Assembly (NCBI GenBank): GCA_034437615.1
Contig: DAOTTW010000437.1
Location: 1-23,502, forward strand
Source: DAOTTW01 sp034437615
Lineage (GTDB): Bacteria > Chloroflexota > Anaerolineae > Aggregatilineales > Phototrophicaceae
Direction of reading: 5' to 3'
Length of the DNA: 23,502 nucleotides
Part shown: in pieces, positions 1 through 7,955 of the stretch
Layout of the letters: every line of letters begins with the position of its first letter
Numbering within the stretch: the stretch's first letter is position 1
Position numbers and translations under genes: made by a program
Notes under the pieces: generated by a model
The model's database searches: none
The model's input: only the letters and a program-made list of their open reading frames with translations
Told to the model about the DNA's origin: nothing

Positions 1-30
1 CGTGACTATCGCAAGGCGCACACGCCGTAG

Positions 31-52
31 GTAGCAGCACATAATAGCGTGG
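31..52 (+). repeat. 22-nt imperfect repeat, copy A
   Basis: This 22-nt stretch matches 5578-5599 at about 19 of 22 positions in the same orientation (shared core ATAGCGTGG). The two copies lie outside the two ends of the protease gene. Function is unknown; it may be a degenerate member of the hairpin-repeat families in this genome. Confidence 0.4.
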
Positions 53-66
53 TCGTGTGTTTTTTC

Positions 67-130
67 GTGGCGGACGCAGCCTGCTGCATCCGCCACACAG
101 GAACAACGAAAAACCAAATACCTACCCCTG
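67..130. repeat. Hairpin plus conserved tail, intergenic repeat copy 1
   Basis: A long inverted repeat (GTGGCGGA at 67-74 pairs with TCCGCCAC at 89-96, and GCAGC at 76-80 with GCTGC at 83-87) is followed by a tail at 97-130. The 34 bases of the tail recur exactly at 17771-17804, also directly after a hairpin that ends in TCCGCC. The two copies are in the same orientation about 17.7 kb apart. They lie in non-coding DNA, so this looks like a dispersed REP/MITE-like element. The run of T bases at 60-65 lies before the hairpin on the + strand, so it does not form a standard intrinsic terminator for the protease gene. Confidence 0.75.
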
Positions 131-203
131 TAAATTAAGGGGATTGAGGGGCCAATTCGCGGGCAAAACATGCCTGCCTGAGTCCGTCACCAACAGAACC
201 TAA

Positions 204-3200
204 TTAGTCGGCGGCTTCGATGACCGCCTCATTGCGCACGTACCCCAGACGCAGCAGAATTTCGGCCACTTCTGATTGCGTCACTAGGCCATCGCCATTG
301 CGATCATAGGCCGGGCTGCTCTGGCCAAGCACAGCCAGCAGCGCATCAACATCGTCCCGCGTCACCTGATTATCACCGGTCACATCAAAGGGGAAATACG
401 TGATGTCGTCGGCCAGTATCAGCTTGTTGGCTGGCGCGTCGATGCTATTCACGACGCTGCTGGTATCTGATTGCTCCGGTTCGATCAGCGCACACAGGTA
501 GCTCACATCCTGCGAGATTGCGCCGCTGCCGCGCCCGCTGCTTTCGATTGCGACGGATTGCTGCCAGAGCATATCCAGTGCCAGATTTGCGGACAAATCC
601 AGAGTCAGCGTGAGGTCGCTTGAGATGACGTTGTGCTGCGCGATGAGCGTGTCGCTTGTATCACAGGTGGCGTCCGGCGAATAGTAGATATTCAGGCGGG
701 GTGTGTTCGTCGGGTTGGCGGCCACTTCAGCACGCTGCACATACGTAATGGCCAGCGCTGTTGTGCCCGTCGTCACGTGGTCGGGGGTCGCATTGAAGCT
801 ATCGACGCGCAGCGGCGCGCCGTTTTCGGGCAATTGGCTTTCGTATGCGCCCAGATCGGTGATGGCATAGGCTACCGGGCTGGCATCTGTGCCCGTCAGG
901 AAGTCGTCGCGCCCGTTGACCTCACGCGCTGCGCCGTTCAGGTCAACGGTCAGGCGGTCATTGGCAAAGCCATCGCCTGTCAGGTCGGCATTTGCAGCGC
1001 CTGATAGCTCAGCCTGTAGCCTGGCCTCATCCAGCCAGTTGTCGTTGCCCCGGTCGATGGCGGGGCTGAGGGCTTGCAGCGTGTAATCGCCGTTGGCCGC
1101 GTCGGTGAATTGCGGGTCGTCCTCGTATGCGCCGTTGCCTGCACCACCCTGCACGATGCTATCGACCACCGAATAGCTGCCGGAGATGCCATCCCCGATC
1201 ACCGCGTCATTGCCCCACACGATGCTGTTGAATAGCTCCATGATGCCGCTATTGCCGACTGCCCCGCCGATGGCTTGTGAGGTGTTATCGGCCAATGTGC
1301 TGTTGACAAGCGTCAGGATGGACACGTTGCGGATTGCGCCGCCCTCTGTTGTGGCGGTGTTGTTATCAATCAGCGTATTGACGAGCGTACCGACGCCGCC
1401 TGCGTGGTTCAGGCCCGCGCCTGCGCTGCTGTTGTTGCCTGTGATGCGCGTGTTACGCAGCAGTAGGTCCGAACTGAAGCCAGTGTTCAGGATGCCGCCT
1501 GCGGTGTTATCCCGCACGATGCTATCGGATACGAACAGGTCGCCCCGATTTTCGATAGCGCGGCCAAAGCTGGTATGCTGCACGATGCTATCGGTCAGGC
1601 GCAGCGTGGCGTCCGTTGCGTTCAGGATGCCCCGGTTGTTGTCCGTCAGCGTGCTATTGGTCAGCGTCAGATTGCCCCTGTTCAGGATGCCGCCGACAAG
1701 CGCAGCGTCGTTGCTGCCATCCGCGCCGTTTTGCAGCGTGAAGCCATCCAGCGTCACGTCAGCGCCTTGCTGCACGGTCAGCACGCGCCGCAAGCCAGCC
1801 CCATCCAGCAGCGTCGGTGTGCTGTGTGGATTGGCCGTGATGCTCAGCCAGTAGGTCGGGTCGGCTGTGTTGGTATCATCAGCTACCGGATAGCCCCCTT
1901 GCAGCGTCAGGTCGCGGTCCAGCGTCAGCAGGGCACTAGCGCCCTGTGTTGTGGCGCTACAGGTACCGCCGATTTGCAGCGTATCGCCCACAGATGCGCC
2001 GCTTGCAAGCTGTGCTAGCGCCTCTGTGCCCGCGCCAGCGCTGAATTGCTCGTTGTCCGCGTTGAACACAAAGCAGGTCGGCGCAGCGCCCGTTTTGAAC
2101 GTGTAACTACTGCTGCTGACCGCTTCCAGCGGCCCCGCGTCTAATCCGGCCAGCCCACTGATCTGAGCGCTGCTGAGGCCCATCACGTCCGCCAGATACG
2201 CCAGCGCTTCATCGCCGGGGTTGGCGGCCCGTTCGCGGAAGGCCGTCACGTCTAGCGTACAGGTGGCATTCGGTTGCAGCGGCTTGAGGGGCAGCAGGTT
2301 TGCATCCGCCGTATTGCTGGTGGGCAAGCCTGAGAGCGCGAACGACTCGCTGCCACAGGTCAGGGTCACGCTGCCGACGGGCAGATAAACGGGGGCCGTG
2401 AATACCAGATCAAGCCGTGTGTGTGTGCTGAAATCCACTGCGCCAGGCGCTGGCAGGCTGTTGTCGGCGTCCAGTTGCGCAACCGTGCCAGCATCCACCG
2501 TGAAGCTAAAGACGTAATCGCGCAGCAGGTTGGCCGCGTAGCTATCTGTGTCGCTGACCTTCGTTGCAGCCACCGTGACCGTGCAGCTTTCGCCGCCTGT
2601 GGTGCTGGTGCTGATCGTCAGCGTGTCGTGCGTCGTGATATTGCCATCACAGTTGACGCTGATCGCATCCGGGGCCAGCGTGACTGGCTCCGAGAAGCTG
2701 AGCGTGATGTCGCTGGCGGGTGTGACGCGGGTCGCGCCATCTGCCGGGGCTGTGTTCAGCACGTAGGGCGGCACGCGCAGATGTTGGCCACTGTCGAACA
2801 GATACCAGTCGTCGCCCTGCGCGTAATCGCTGAAGGTCAGCAAGGCATCCCCGACATCATTCAGCGCCAGCGCGTTGAAGAAAGCGCCAGCAGGTCGCAC
2901 GTTCTCGTTGATGCTGTTGCCAGACACGCACAAGGCATCCCCACAGCGCAGAATCTCGGCGCGGTCATTCCAGAAGTCATAATAGGCCAGCACAGGCAGA
3001 GCGTTGGTGGGGTCCAGCGCAATATCAAGATAGTAGCCCTCGCGGTCCACGTTTAGCGTGTTGCTGGTCACGGCTGTACACGCGCCCGAACAGGTGACGA
3101 CGCGCAACAGGTCGCTAGCGGCGCTATCGCGCTGGCTGTAGGATGCGAAGGTGATGCCCCCGCCGCCTGACGCTGCGGCATTGAAGAAGCCGTTGAAGTG

Positions 3201-5378
3201 CGTGCCAGATGTAAAGCTGTCGATCACGCTGCCCGTCGCGCAGGTGGCATCATCACAGCGATAAAGCTGCGTGCTGTTCGTCGCGCCATCGCGATAGGCG
3301 ATCAGCGGCACCCCGGCACTATTCAGCGCAATGGCCGGATAGCCGCCGTTCGCGCCCACTGTTGCTATAGTTTGCGTCGGGTCGCAGCCGCTTAGCGTTA
3401 CATGGCAGGCTTTGTAAAGCAGCGACCAATTAGCCGGGTCGGGGTCCGTCTGATCGAGCGCTACCAGCTTAATTTGCCTGCTGACCGGATCGAACACAGC
3501 ATCCAGCGCGCTGCCGATATTCTCGTTGACGCCCGCCACAAGCGCCGATGTCGTGCCGTCCGCGCATGAGCCGGCGCAGCGCGTCAGCCACAGGTTGCCG
3601 GAGGCTCTGTGATGGTGCAGCAGGACGATGGCATCCCCAGCCGCATCATAGAACAGCTTCAGCGCGTCACCCATGCCGCCCCGCGTGACCACTGTATCGG
3701 CGCGTTGTGAGCAATCCTTATTCTGGCATTCGATCACGCGCACAGCACCCGCCGCCGCATCGTAGGCCGCCAGAAGCGGCAACCCGACAGCGCCAAGTGC
3801 AATATCCGCGTGCCAACCGACAGCGCCCACGTTCGCCAATTCGTAGCTGATGTCCGATTGCGGTTGTGCCACATCAGCGACGGCAGTATCCAGGTTGATG
3901 CGCGGATGATTGTACACGCCGCCTGAGCGCTGATCCTTGACGGTGGTGCCCGTAAGCTGCAATGCTAGCTCGATGAGGTCCACCAGATCAGCAGGCGCAA
4001 TGTCTATCCCCTGCTGTGCGACCACCTGACGCAGCAGGGCGAAAGCACCTGACACATGCGGCGCGGCCATCGACGTACCGCTCAAGTTGGCGTAGGCATC
4101 AGGTACGTATGACGACTCGATGATGTAGCCTGGTGCCAGCAGATCGACGGTGCTGGCCATATTGCTGAACCATGAGATGTCGTCGCCTTCGTCGTTCGGG
4201 TCGCTATCTGCATCGCTGGTGCTGGCATCCGTTGAACTGACGGTTACGGCATTGCGAATGCAGCCCGGAGCCGATGCGCCCAGGCGTTGCGATTGATTGC
4301 CGGATGAAATCACAGTCGCCACGCCCAGCGCCCGCAGTTGGTTAATGGCGGCTTCGCGGCTATCGGCGCAGTAGGCATCGGTGGTGCTGCTGCCGCCCAA
4401 GCTCATATTCACGGCGGCAATCTCAACGCCCTGAGCGTGCAGCGCCAACACCTGATTCAGCGCCGACACCTGATCGGAGATCGCAGCCAACACCTGACAA
4501 TTGCTACCCGGACAGTAATAACGCCCAAAGACGTTCAGCGCGATAATATCGGCATCGGGTGCCACACCACTGAAGCCCAGGCCGCCGGGGTCACGCCCGA
4601 CGGCGATGCCTGCGACGTGCGTGCCATGCGAACAGCCCTGCGCCTCTGTGCTCACACAGTCCGCACCGGAAGCGGGCGCTGTGCTGCTGGTCACACCGCC
4701 GGGGCAACGCGAACCGCCACCGAAGGCGCTGGTATTGAAGCACGCCTCCGCAATCACGCGGCTCTCGCCGTCTGCATCCAGCAAAAACGGGTGGTCCGCT
4801 TGCACGCCCGTATCAATGATGGCGACTGCGTAGCCTGCGCCGCTATAGCCCAACGCCTGCACATCCGGCAAGCCGATCACGGGGCCGCTCTCAGCCAGCG
4901 CGACGCTATCGAGCGCATCGGGCTGCACCGACAGCACCAAAGGCGATTCCAGCAAGGCTTGCACGCCGTCCGCATCGGCTGTCATGACCATCTGCGGCGT
5001 ATAGGTGTAGCGCGTCTCCACCTGAATGCTGCCGTTGCTGATCTGTGCATTCAGGCTGCTGAGCAGGGCTTGCTGGCCCTGTGCGCTGCGCTGTTGCGCC
5101 TGCTCCAGACGGTCCGGCACAGGCAAGGCGGGCAGATCAGATGCCGCTACATCGACAATCAGGCGTAAGCTGCCCTGTGCCTGCGCCTGTGCCAGCAGAC
5201 TATCGCCCAATGGCGTATCCAGCAGCGACGACGGCGGGGTATCAGCGCCCCCGTTATCAGGTATCGGGGGCAGGCTGTCGGCGTCCTGTGCGCTGCTGAA
5301 CGGGACCAGCAGCAGCAAATAAGCAAAAATCGTTAACAATGCGCTGATCGTGCGGGCGGTGCCGGATGGTTGCGTCAT
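204..5378 (-). CDS. Secreted subtilisin-like (S8) serine protease with Ig-like, beta-helix and dockerin-like domains
   Basis: A 1724-residue exported protease. Residues 1-30 form a signal peptide (hydrophobic LLTIFAYLLLLVPF, likely cut after SSA). The S8 domain (about 165-500) has the full catalytic set: Asp189 (IIDTG), His251 (SHGTHVAG), oxyanion Asn361 (SSGN) and Ser436 (GTSMAAP); residues 31-160 may be an inhibitory propeptide. Residues about 510-865 hold six repeats, each with a closely spaced Cys pair after a short strand motif such as LIAYRDG or LAYYDF. Two SbsA-like Ig folds follow (about 870-1100), then a right-handed beta-helix of parallel repeats (about 1195-1410) ending in a segment like DYTLQALSPAIDRG (choice-of-anchor type). 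The end carries two EF-hand loops (Asp1665-Asp1676 and Asp1692-Glu1703) typical of dockerin type I. There is no sorting signal or C-terminal TM. The start has only a weak Shine-Dalgarno. Substrate is unknown; degradation of extracellular protein is inferred. Confidence 0.9.
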   Translation of the reverse strand: MTQPSGTARTISALLTIFAYLLLLVPFSSAQDADSLPPIPDNGGADTPPSSLLDTPLGDSLLAQAQAQGSLRLIVDVAASDLPALPVPDRLEQAQQRSAQGQQALLSSLNAQISNGSIQVETRYTYTPQMVMTADADGVQALLESPLVLSVQPDALDSVALAESGPVIGLPDVQALGYSGAGYAVAIIDTGVQADHPFLLDADGESRVIAEACFNTSAFGGGSRCPGGVTSSTAPASGADCVSTEAQGCSHGTHVAGIAVGRDPGGLGFSGVAPDADIIALNVFGRYYCPGSNCQVLAAISDQVSALNQVLALHAQGVEIAAVNMSLGGSSTTDAYCADSREAAINQLRALGVATVISSGNQSQRLGASAPGCIRNAVTVSSTDASTSDADSDPNDEGDDISWFSNMASTVDLLAPGYIIESSYVPDAYANLSGTSMAAPHVSGAFALLRQVVAQQGIDIAPADLVDLIELALQLTGTTVKDQRSGGVYNHPRINLDTAVADVAQPQSDISYELANVGAVGWHADIALGAVGLPLLAAYDAAAGAVRVIECQNKDCSQRADTVVTRGGMGDALKLFYDAAGDAIVLLHHHRASGNLWLTRCAGSCADGTTSALVAGVNENIGSALDAVFDPVSRQIKLVALDQTDPDPANWSLLYKACHVTLSGCDPTQTIATVGANGGYPAIALNSAGVPLIAYRDGATNSTQLYRCDDATCATGSVIDSFTSGTHFNGFFNAAASGGGGITFASYSQRDSAASDLLRVVTCSGACTAVTSNTLNVDREGYYLDIALDPTNALPVLAYYDFWNDRAEILRCGDALCVSGNSINENVRPAGAFFNALALNDVGDALLTFSDYAQGDDWYLFDSGQHLRVPPYVLNTAPADGATRVTPASDITLSFSEPVTLAPDAISVNCDGNITTHDTLTISTSTTGGESCTVTVAATKVSDTDSYAANLLRDYVFSFTVDAGTVAQLDADNSLPAPGAVDFSTHTRLDLVFTAPVYLPVGSVTLTCGSESFALSGLPTSNTADANLLPLKPLQPNATCTLDVTAFRERAANPGDEALAYLADVMGLSSAQISGLAGLDAGPLEAVSSSSYTFKTGAAPTCFVFNADNEQFSAGAGTEALAQLASGASVGDTLQIGGTCSATTQGASALLTLDRDLTLQGGYPVADDTNTADPTYWLSITANPHSTPTLLDGAGLRRVLTVQQGADVTLDGFTLQNGADGSNDAALVGGILNRGNLTLTNSTLTDNNRGILNATDATLRLTDSIVQHTSFGRAIENRGDLFVSDSIVRDNTAGGILNTGFSSDLLLRNTRITGNNSSAGAGLNHAGGVGTLVNTLIDNNTATTEGGAIRNVSILTLVNSTLADNTSQAIGGAVGNSGIMELFNSIVWGNDAVIGDGISGSYSVVDSIVQGGAGNGAYEDDPQFTDAANGDYTLQALSPAIDRGNDNWLDEARLQAELSGAANADLTGDGFANDRLTVDLNGAAREVNGRDDFLTGTDASPVAYAITDLGAYESQLPENGAPLRVDSFNATPDHVTTGTTALAITYVQRAEVAANPTNTPRLNIYYSPDATCDTSDTLIAQHNVISSDLTLTLDLSANLALDMLWQQSVAIESSGRGSGAISQDVSYLCALIEPEQSDTSSVVNSIDAPANKLILADDITYFPFDVTGDNQVTRDDVDALLAVLGQSSPAYDRNGDGLVTQSEVAEILLRLGYVRNEAVIEAAD

Positions 5379-5419
5379 AGGCGTTTTTTCTCTGCTTGGT
5401 TTATGTGTTGACTGTTTTC

Positions 5420-5448
5420 ATCTTAGCCGCATTTGATATACCGCACAA
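5420..5448 (-). promoter_or_regulatory. Candidate promoter of the S8 protease gene
   Basis: On the minus strand a -35-like TTGTGC (5443-5448) and a -10-like TAAGAT (5420-5425) are separated by 17 nt. They sit about 42 bases before the protease ATG. Both boxes are only partial matches to the sigma-70 consensus, so this is a suggestion from position and spacing. Confidence 0.3.
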
Positions 5449-5577
5449 GCCAGCATTGTGTTACGCAAAACAGACAGCAGGCAATTAGGCCGTGTTTATC
5501 CTGTGTTAACTTATGTATGTTACTTTGTACGTCTATTAAAACATATCCATACGACGCAATCAGGCATATAAACCCAG

Positions 5578-5599
5578 GTAGCACCACACGATAGCGTGG
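5578..5599 (+). repeat. 22-nt imperfect repeat, copy B
   Basis: Partner of 31-52, with about 19 of 22 bases identical and the same orientation. It lies in the divergent intergenic region (5379-5638), just before the GAF gene. A further 10-base match (TAGCACCACA) occurs at 17626-17635. No protein site can be assigned to it. Confidence 0.4.
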
Positions 5600-5638
5600 C
5601 GCTAGCCAAGACCACGAGTGAAAGAAAAACAGGAAGCA

Positions 5639-6313
5639 ATGACATCTCAAAACAAAGCAGCTACATCGACAGCCGTCAACCCGATTCTGCTGCGCAGTGA
5701 GCGCTTGAAGCTGCTGCGAGAACTCGAACTGACGGACAATACACGCGAGAGCGTCTACGACCGCCTGACGGAATTGGCCAGCCGCATCGTTAACGCGCCG
5801 GTTTCGCTGATGTCGATGGTGGCATCGGATCGGCAGGTGTTTAAGAGCATGTATGGCCTGACAGGTTGGGCCGCTGAGGACGGCGAAACACCGCTATCGC
5901 ATTCGTTCTGCCAGTATGTCGTCAGCACGAATAAGCCGATGGTGGTCACAGATGCCCGCGAGGACGACACGCTGAAGGATAACCTCGCCATCCGCGACCT
6001 GAACGTGATCGGCTATCTCGGCATCCCGATTACATTGATGGATGGCCAGCGCCTCGGCTCGTTTTGTGTGATTGATGACCAGCCGCGTAATTGGTCTTAC
6101 GTCGAGATTGCGCTGATGCAAGAGTTGGCCGAAATCCTCATCCGCGAGATTGACCTGCGAGCACGCACCCGCATCGCCCCACAGGAATTCGCGGATAGGC
6201 TGGCAGAGGCCCAGGGCAAGATCGACATTTTGATCGAGCGTGTGGACCTGCAACAAAGCCAGGATGACATTTTGGCGCAGTTGCGTGCCCTGCGCGAACA
6301 GATCAACATCTAA
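5639..6313 (+). CDS. Stand-alone GAF-domain protein
   Basis: A soluble protein of 224 residues made of one GAF domain (about residues 25-160) followed by a helical tail likely to form a coiled coil (about 180-224, with EAQGKIDILIERVDLQQ). The GAF core is clear from SHSFCQYVV, PMVVTDAREDD and VIGYLGIPI. GAF domains bind small ligands or sense redox state; no output domain (kinase, GGDEF, phosphatase) is attached, so it may act through a partner by way of the coiled coil. The ATG at 5639 was preferred because AGGAAG lies at 5631-5636, although the spacing is tight; an in-frame GTG at 5618 would add seven residues but has no visible Shine-Dalgarno. It is divergent from the protease gene and 99 bp before the P450. 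The Cys in SHSFC is a position often conserved in this GAF subgroup. The ligand cannot be read from sequence. Confidence 0.85.
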   Translation: MTSQNKAATSTAVNPILLRSERLKLLRELELTDNTRESVYDRLTELASRIVNAPVSLMSMVASDRQVFKSMYGLTGWAAEDGETPLSHSFCQYVVSTNKPMVVTDAREDDTLKDNLAIRDLNVIGYLGIPITLMDGQRLGSFCVIDDQPRNWSYVEIALMQELAEILIREIDLRARTRIAPQEFADRLAEAQGKIDILIERVDLQQSQDDILAQLRALREQINI

Positions 6314-6330
6314 ATGTAATATCTTCACCA

Positions 6331-6359
6331 TTACAGACGCCAACGCGCTGTGGTAATAT
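6331..6359 (+). promoter_or_regulatory. Weak candidate promoter before the P450 gene
   Basis: TTACAG (6331-6336) and TAATAT (6354-6359) are separated by 17 nt in the short gap before the P450. Both boxes match the consensus poorly, so read-through from the GAF gene is an equal possibility. Confidence 0.2.
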
Positions 6360-6412
6360 GACATCTGTTCATAATCTTTTAAACCCACAGCCTACGTTGG
6401 AGTTTCGTCACC

Positions 6413-7786
6413 ATGCCACAGAAGCCCCTACCACCACAAGTACCCGGTCTGCCTGTACTCGGCAACATCCCGCAAATGGTCACTGATTTTAAGAAGCTGA
6501 TGTTGGAAACCGCGCCCGCCGTCGGGGATGTCGTGCTGCTGAAGCTCGGCGGCGCACAGATGGTGATCGTCTCACACCCGGACCACGTGCAATATATCAC
6601 CCGCGACAACCACAAGAATTACACGCGCAACGGCAACTTCAGTAAATTCATGGCGCAGGTGCTCGAAGGGTCGATCTTCGCGATGGAGGGCCAGGAGTGG
6701 CTGCGTGAACGCCGCATGATGCAGCCCTATTTTCATCGTAAATACATCCCCGGCCTGCTGGACATCATGACGCAGACGATTGACAGCGAACTCGACCAGC
6801 TTGCGGCACGGGCTGATGACGACGTTGTTGATTTTGTGCCGCACATGCGCGACATCACGCTCTCCGTGTTCCTTCATGCCATGTTCAGCATGAACATGAC
6901 ACCCGAACGTGCCCGCGAAATCGGCACGAACTTCGATACAGCGCTGCGCAGTGGTATGGTGATGGGCCGGATGCGCTTTTTCATCCCGCAAAGCATCCCA
7001 CTACCCATCGAGAAGCGCTACGAAGCAGCCAACGCCAACGTCAACCGCCTGGTGACGGAGATCATCGAAGCACGCCGCCAGCATCCCATTGATAAGCCGG
7101 ACCTGCTGAACCTGCTGCTTGAAGCGCGTGACGAAGAGACGGATGAGCCGATGTCAGCCGAAACCCTGCTCGGTGAGTGCAAGGCGCTGGTGATTGGCGG
7201 CACGGATACGACATCGGGTACGATGCTCTGGTTGCTGCACCTGCTGCAAGATAGGCCGGACGTGGTGCAGAAGGTGATCGCAGAGGCCGACACAGCATTG
7301 GTGGATGGCCAAGAAGTGACGATGGAAACCTTCGACAAGCTCAAATATACGCGGCAGGTCGTCAACGAGGTCATGCGGATGCGCCCGGTGGGCTGGGTGA
7401 ATGGCCGCACCACCAAAGCCGAGGATGAGATCGGCGGCTATCGCATCCCTGCGAATGTGGATGTGATGTTCCCGACGCAGACGTTGCACATGGACCCGCG
7501 CTTCTGGGATGAGCCGCAAGCCTTCAAGCCGGAGCGCTGGGAACAGCCCAACGGCGGCGCGTCGCACCGCTTTGCATTCATGGCGTTCGGCGCGGGTCCG
7601 CGTGTGTGCCTGGGTGAGCAGTTCGCGCTGACGGAGGCCGCTTTGCTGACGGCCAGGCTGCTGCAACGCTACGACATCCAGCCCACCGAGCGCGAGCCAG
7701 GCGACGTCTCGTATGATTTCACGATGGCCCCGGTCACGTTCCCGGTGCGCATCCGGCAGCGTGAAGCGCAACCTGCGGCAATCTGA
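6413..7786 (+). CDS. Cytochrome P450
   Basis: A heme-thiolate monooxygenase of 457 residues, the normal length for a soluble bacterial P450. The heme-binding loop is FGAGPRVCLGE with Cys399 as the iron ligand. The ExxR motif is Glu319-Arg322 (NEVMR), the PERF-like motif is FKPERW (371-376), the I-helix oxygen-activation motif is GGTDTT (262-267) with the Asp265/Thr266 pair, and helix C has WLRERR (96-101). The N terminus begins with the proline-rich PPQVPGLPVLGN and has no membrane anchor. No ferredoxin, reductase or fused redox partner is nearby, so electrons must come from elsewhere. GGAG at 6399-6402 supports the ATG. The B-C and F-G regions that set substrate choice cannot be interpreted, so hydroxylation of a fatty acid, terpene or other lipid is only a guess. 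Family number not assigned. Confidence 0.96.
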   Translation: MPQKPLPPQVPGLPVLGNIPQMVTDFKKLMLETAPAVGDVVLLKLGGAQMVIVSHPDHVQYITRDNHKNYTRNGNFSKFMAQVLEGSIFAMEGQEWLRERRMMQPYFHRKYIPGLLDIMTQTIDSELDQLAARADDDVVDFVPHMRDITLSVFLHAMFSMNMTPERAREIGTNFDTALRSGMVMGRMRFFIPQSIPLPIEKRYEAANANVNRLVTEIIEARRQHPIDKPDLLNLLLEARDEETDEPMSAETLLGECKALVIGGTDTTSGTMLWLLHLLQDRPDVVQKVIAEADTALVDGQEVTMETFDKLKYTRQVVNEVMRMRPVGWVNGRTTKAEDEIGGYRIPANVDVMFPTQTLHMDPRFWDEPQAFKPERWEQPNGGASHRFAFMAFGAGPRVCLGEQFALTEAALLTARLLQRYDIQPTEREPGDVSYDFTMAPVTFPVRIRQREAQPAAI

Positions 7787-7802
7787 CACGACCACATGCC
7801 AT

Positions 7803-7828
7803 GTAGGGGCGACCTGATGTGGTCGCCC
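7803..7828. repeat. GTAGGG-type hairpin after the P450 gene
   Basis: GGGCGACC (7807-7814) pairs perfectly with GGTCGCCC (7821-7828) around a 6-nt loop. The left edge GTAGGG is shared with the hairpins at 10083 and 17741, which marks a family. It could slow or end transcription, but no T-tract follows. Confidence 0.6.
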
Positions 7829-7850
7829 ACTGCCAGTGCTGAGAACCCAG

Positions 7851-7868
7851 GGCATAGCGTGCTATGCC
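7851..7868. repeat. 18-bp perfect palindrome
   Basis: GGCATAGC (7851-7858), GT, then GCTATGCC (7861-7868) form a perfect inverted repeat in the gap between the P450 and helicase genes. A second short inverted repeat (AGGCA...TGCCT) follows. It may be an intergenic repeat, a weak transcription stop, or an operator for a dimeric regulator. Confidence 0.55.
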
Positions 7869-7955
7869 TCTACGCTTAGGCATATTTTGCCTGTGAATTA
7901 GCCCTCACCTGCAATTCAATTCACCCATCAAAATTGATTTCGATGTAATTCGATT

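Noticed and set aside
1..30. Open frame from the left edge ending in TAG (nine residues, RDYRKAHTP)
   Set aside because: It could be the tail of an upstream + strand gene, but nine residues cannot be told from chance.
61..96. Intrinsic terminator for the protease gene
   Set aside because: The hairpin is strong, but in the direction of protease transcription it is followed by A bases rather than T, so it is listed as a repeat.
4338..5168. 276-codon + strand frame opposite the protease N-terminal half
   Set aside because: Antisense to the S8 catalytic domain; no homology recognised.
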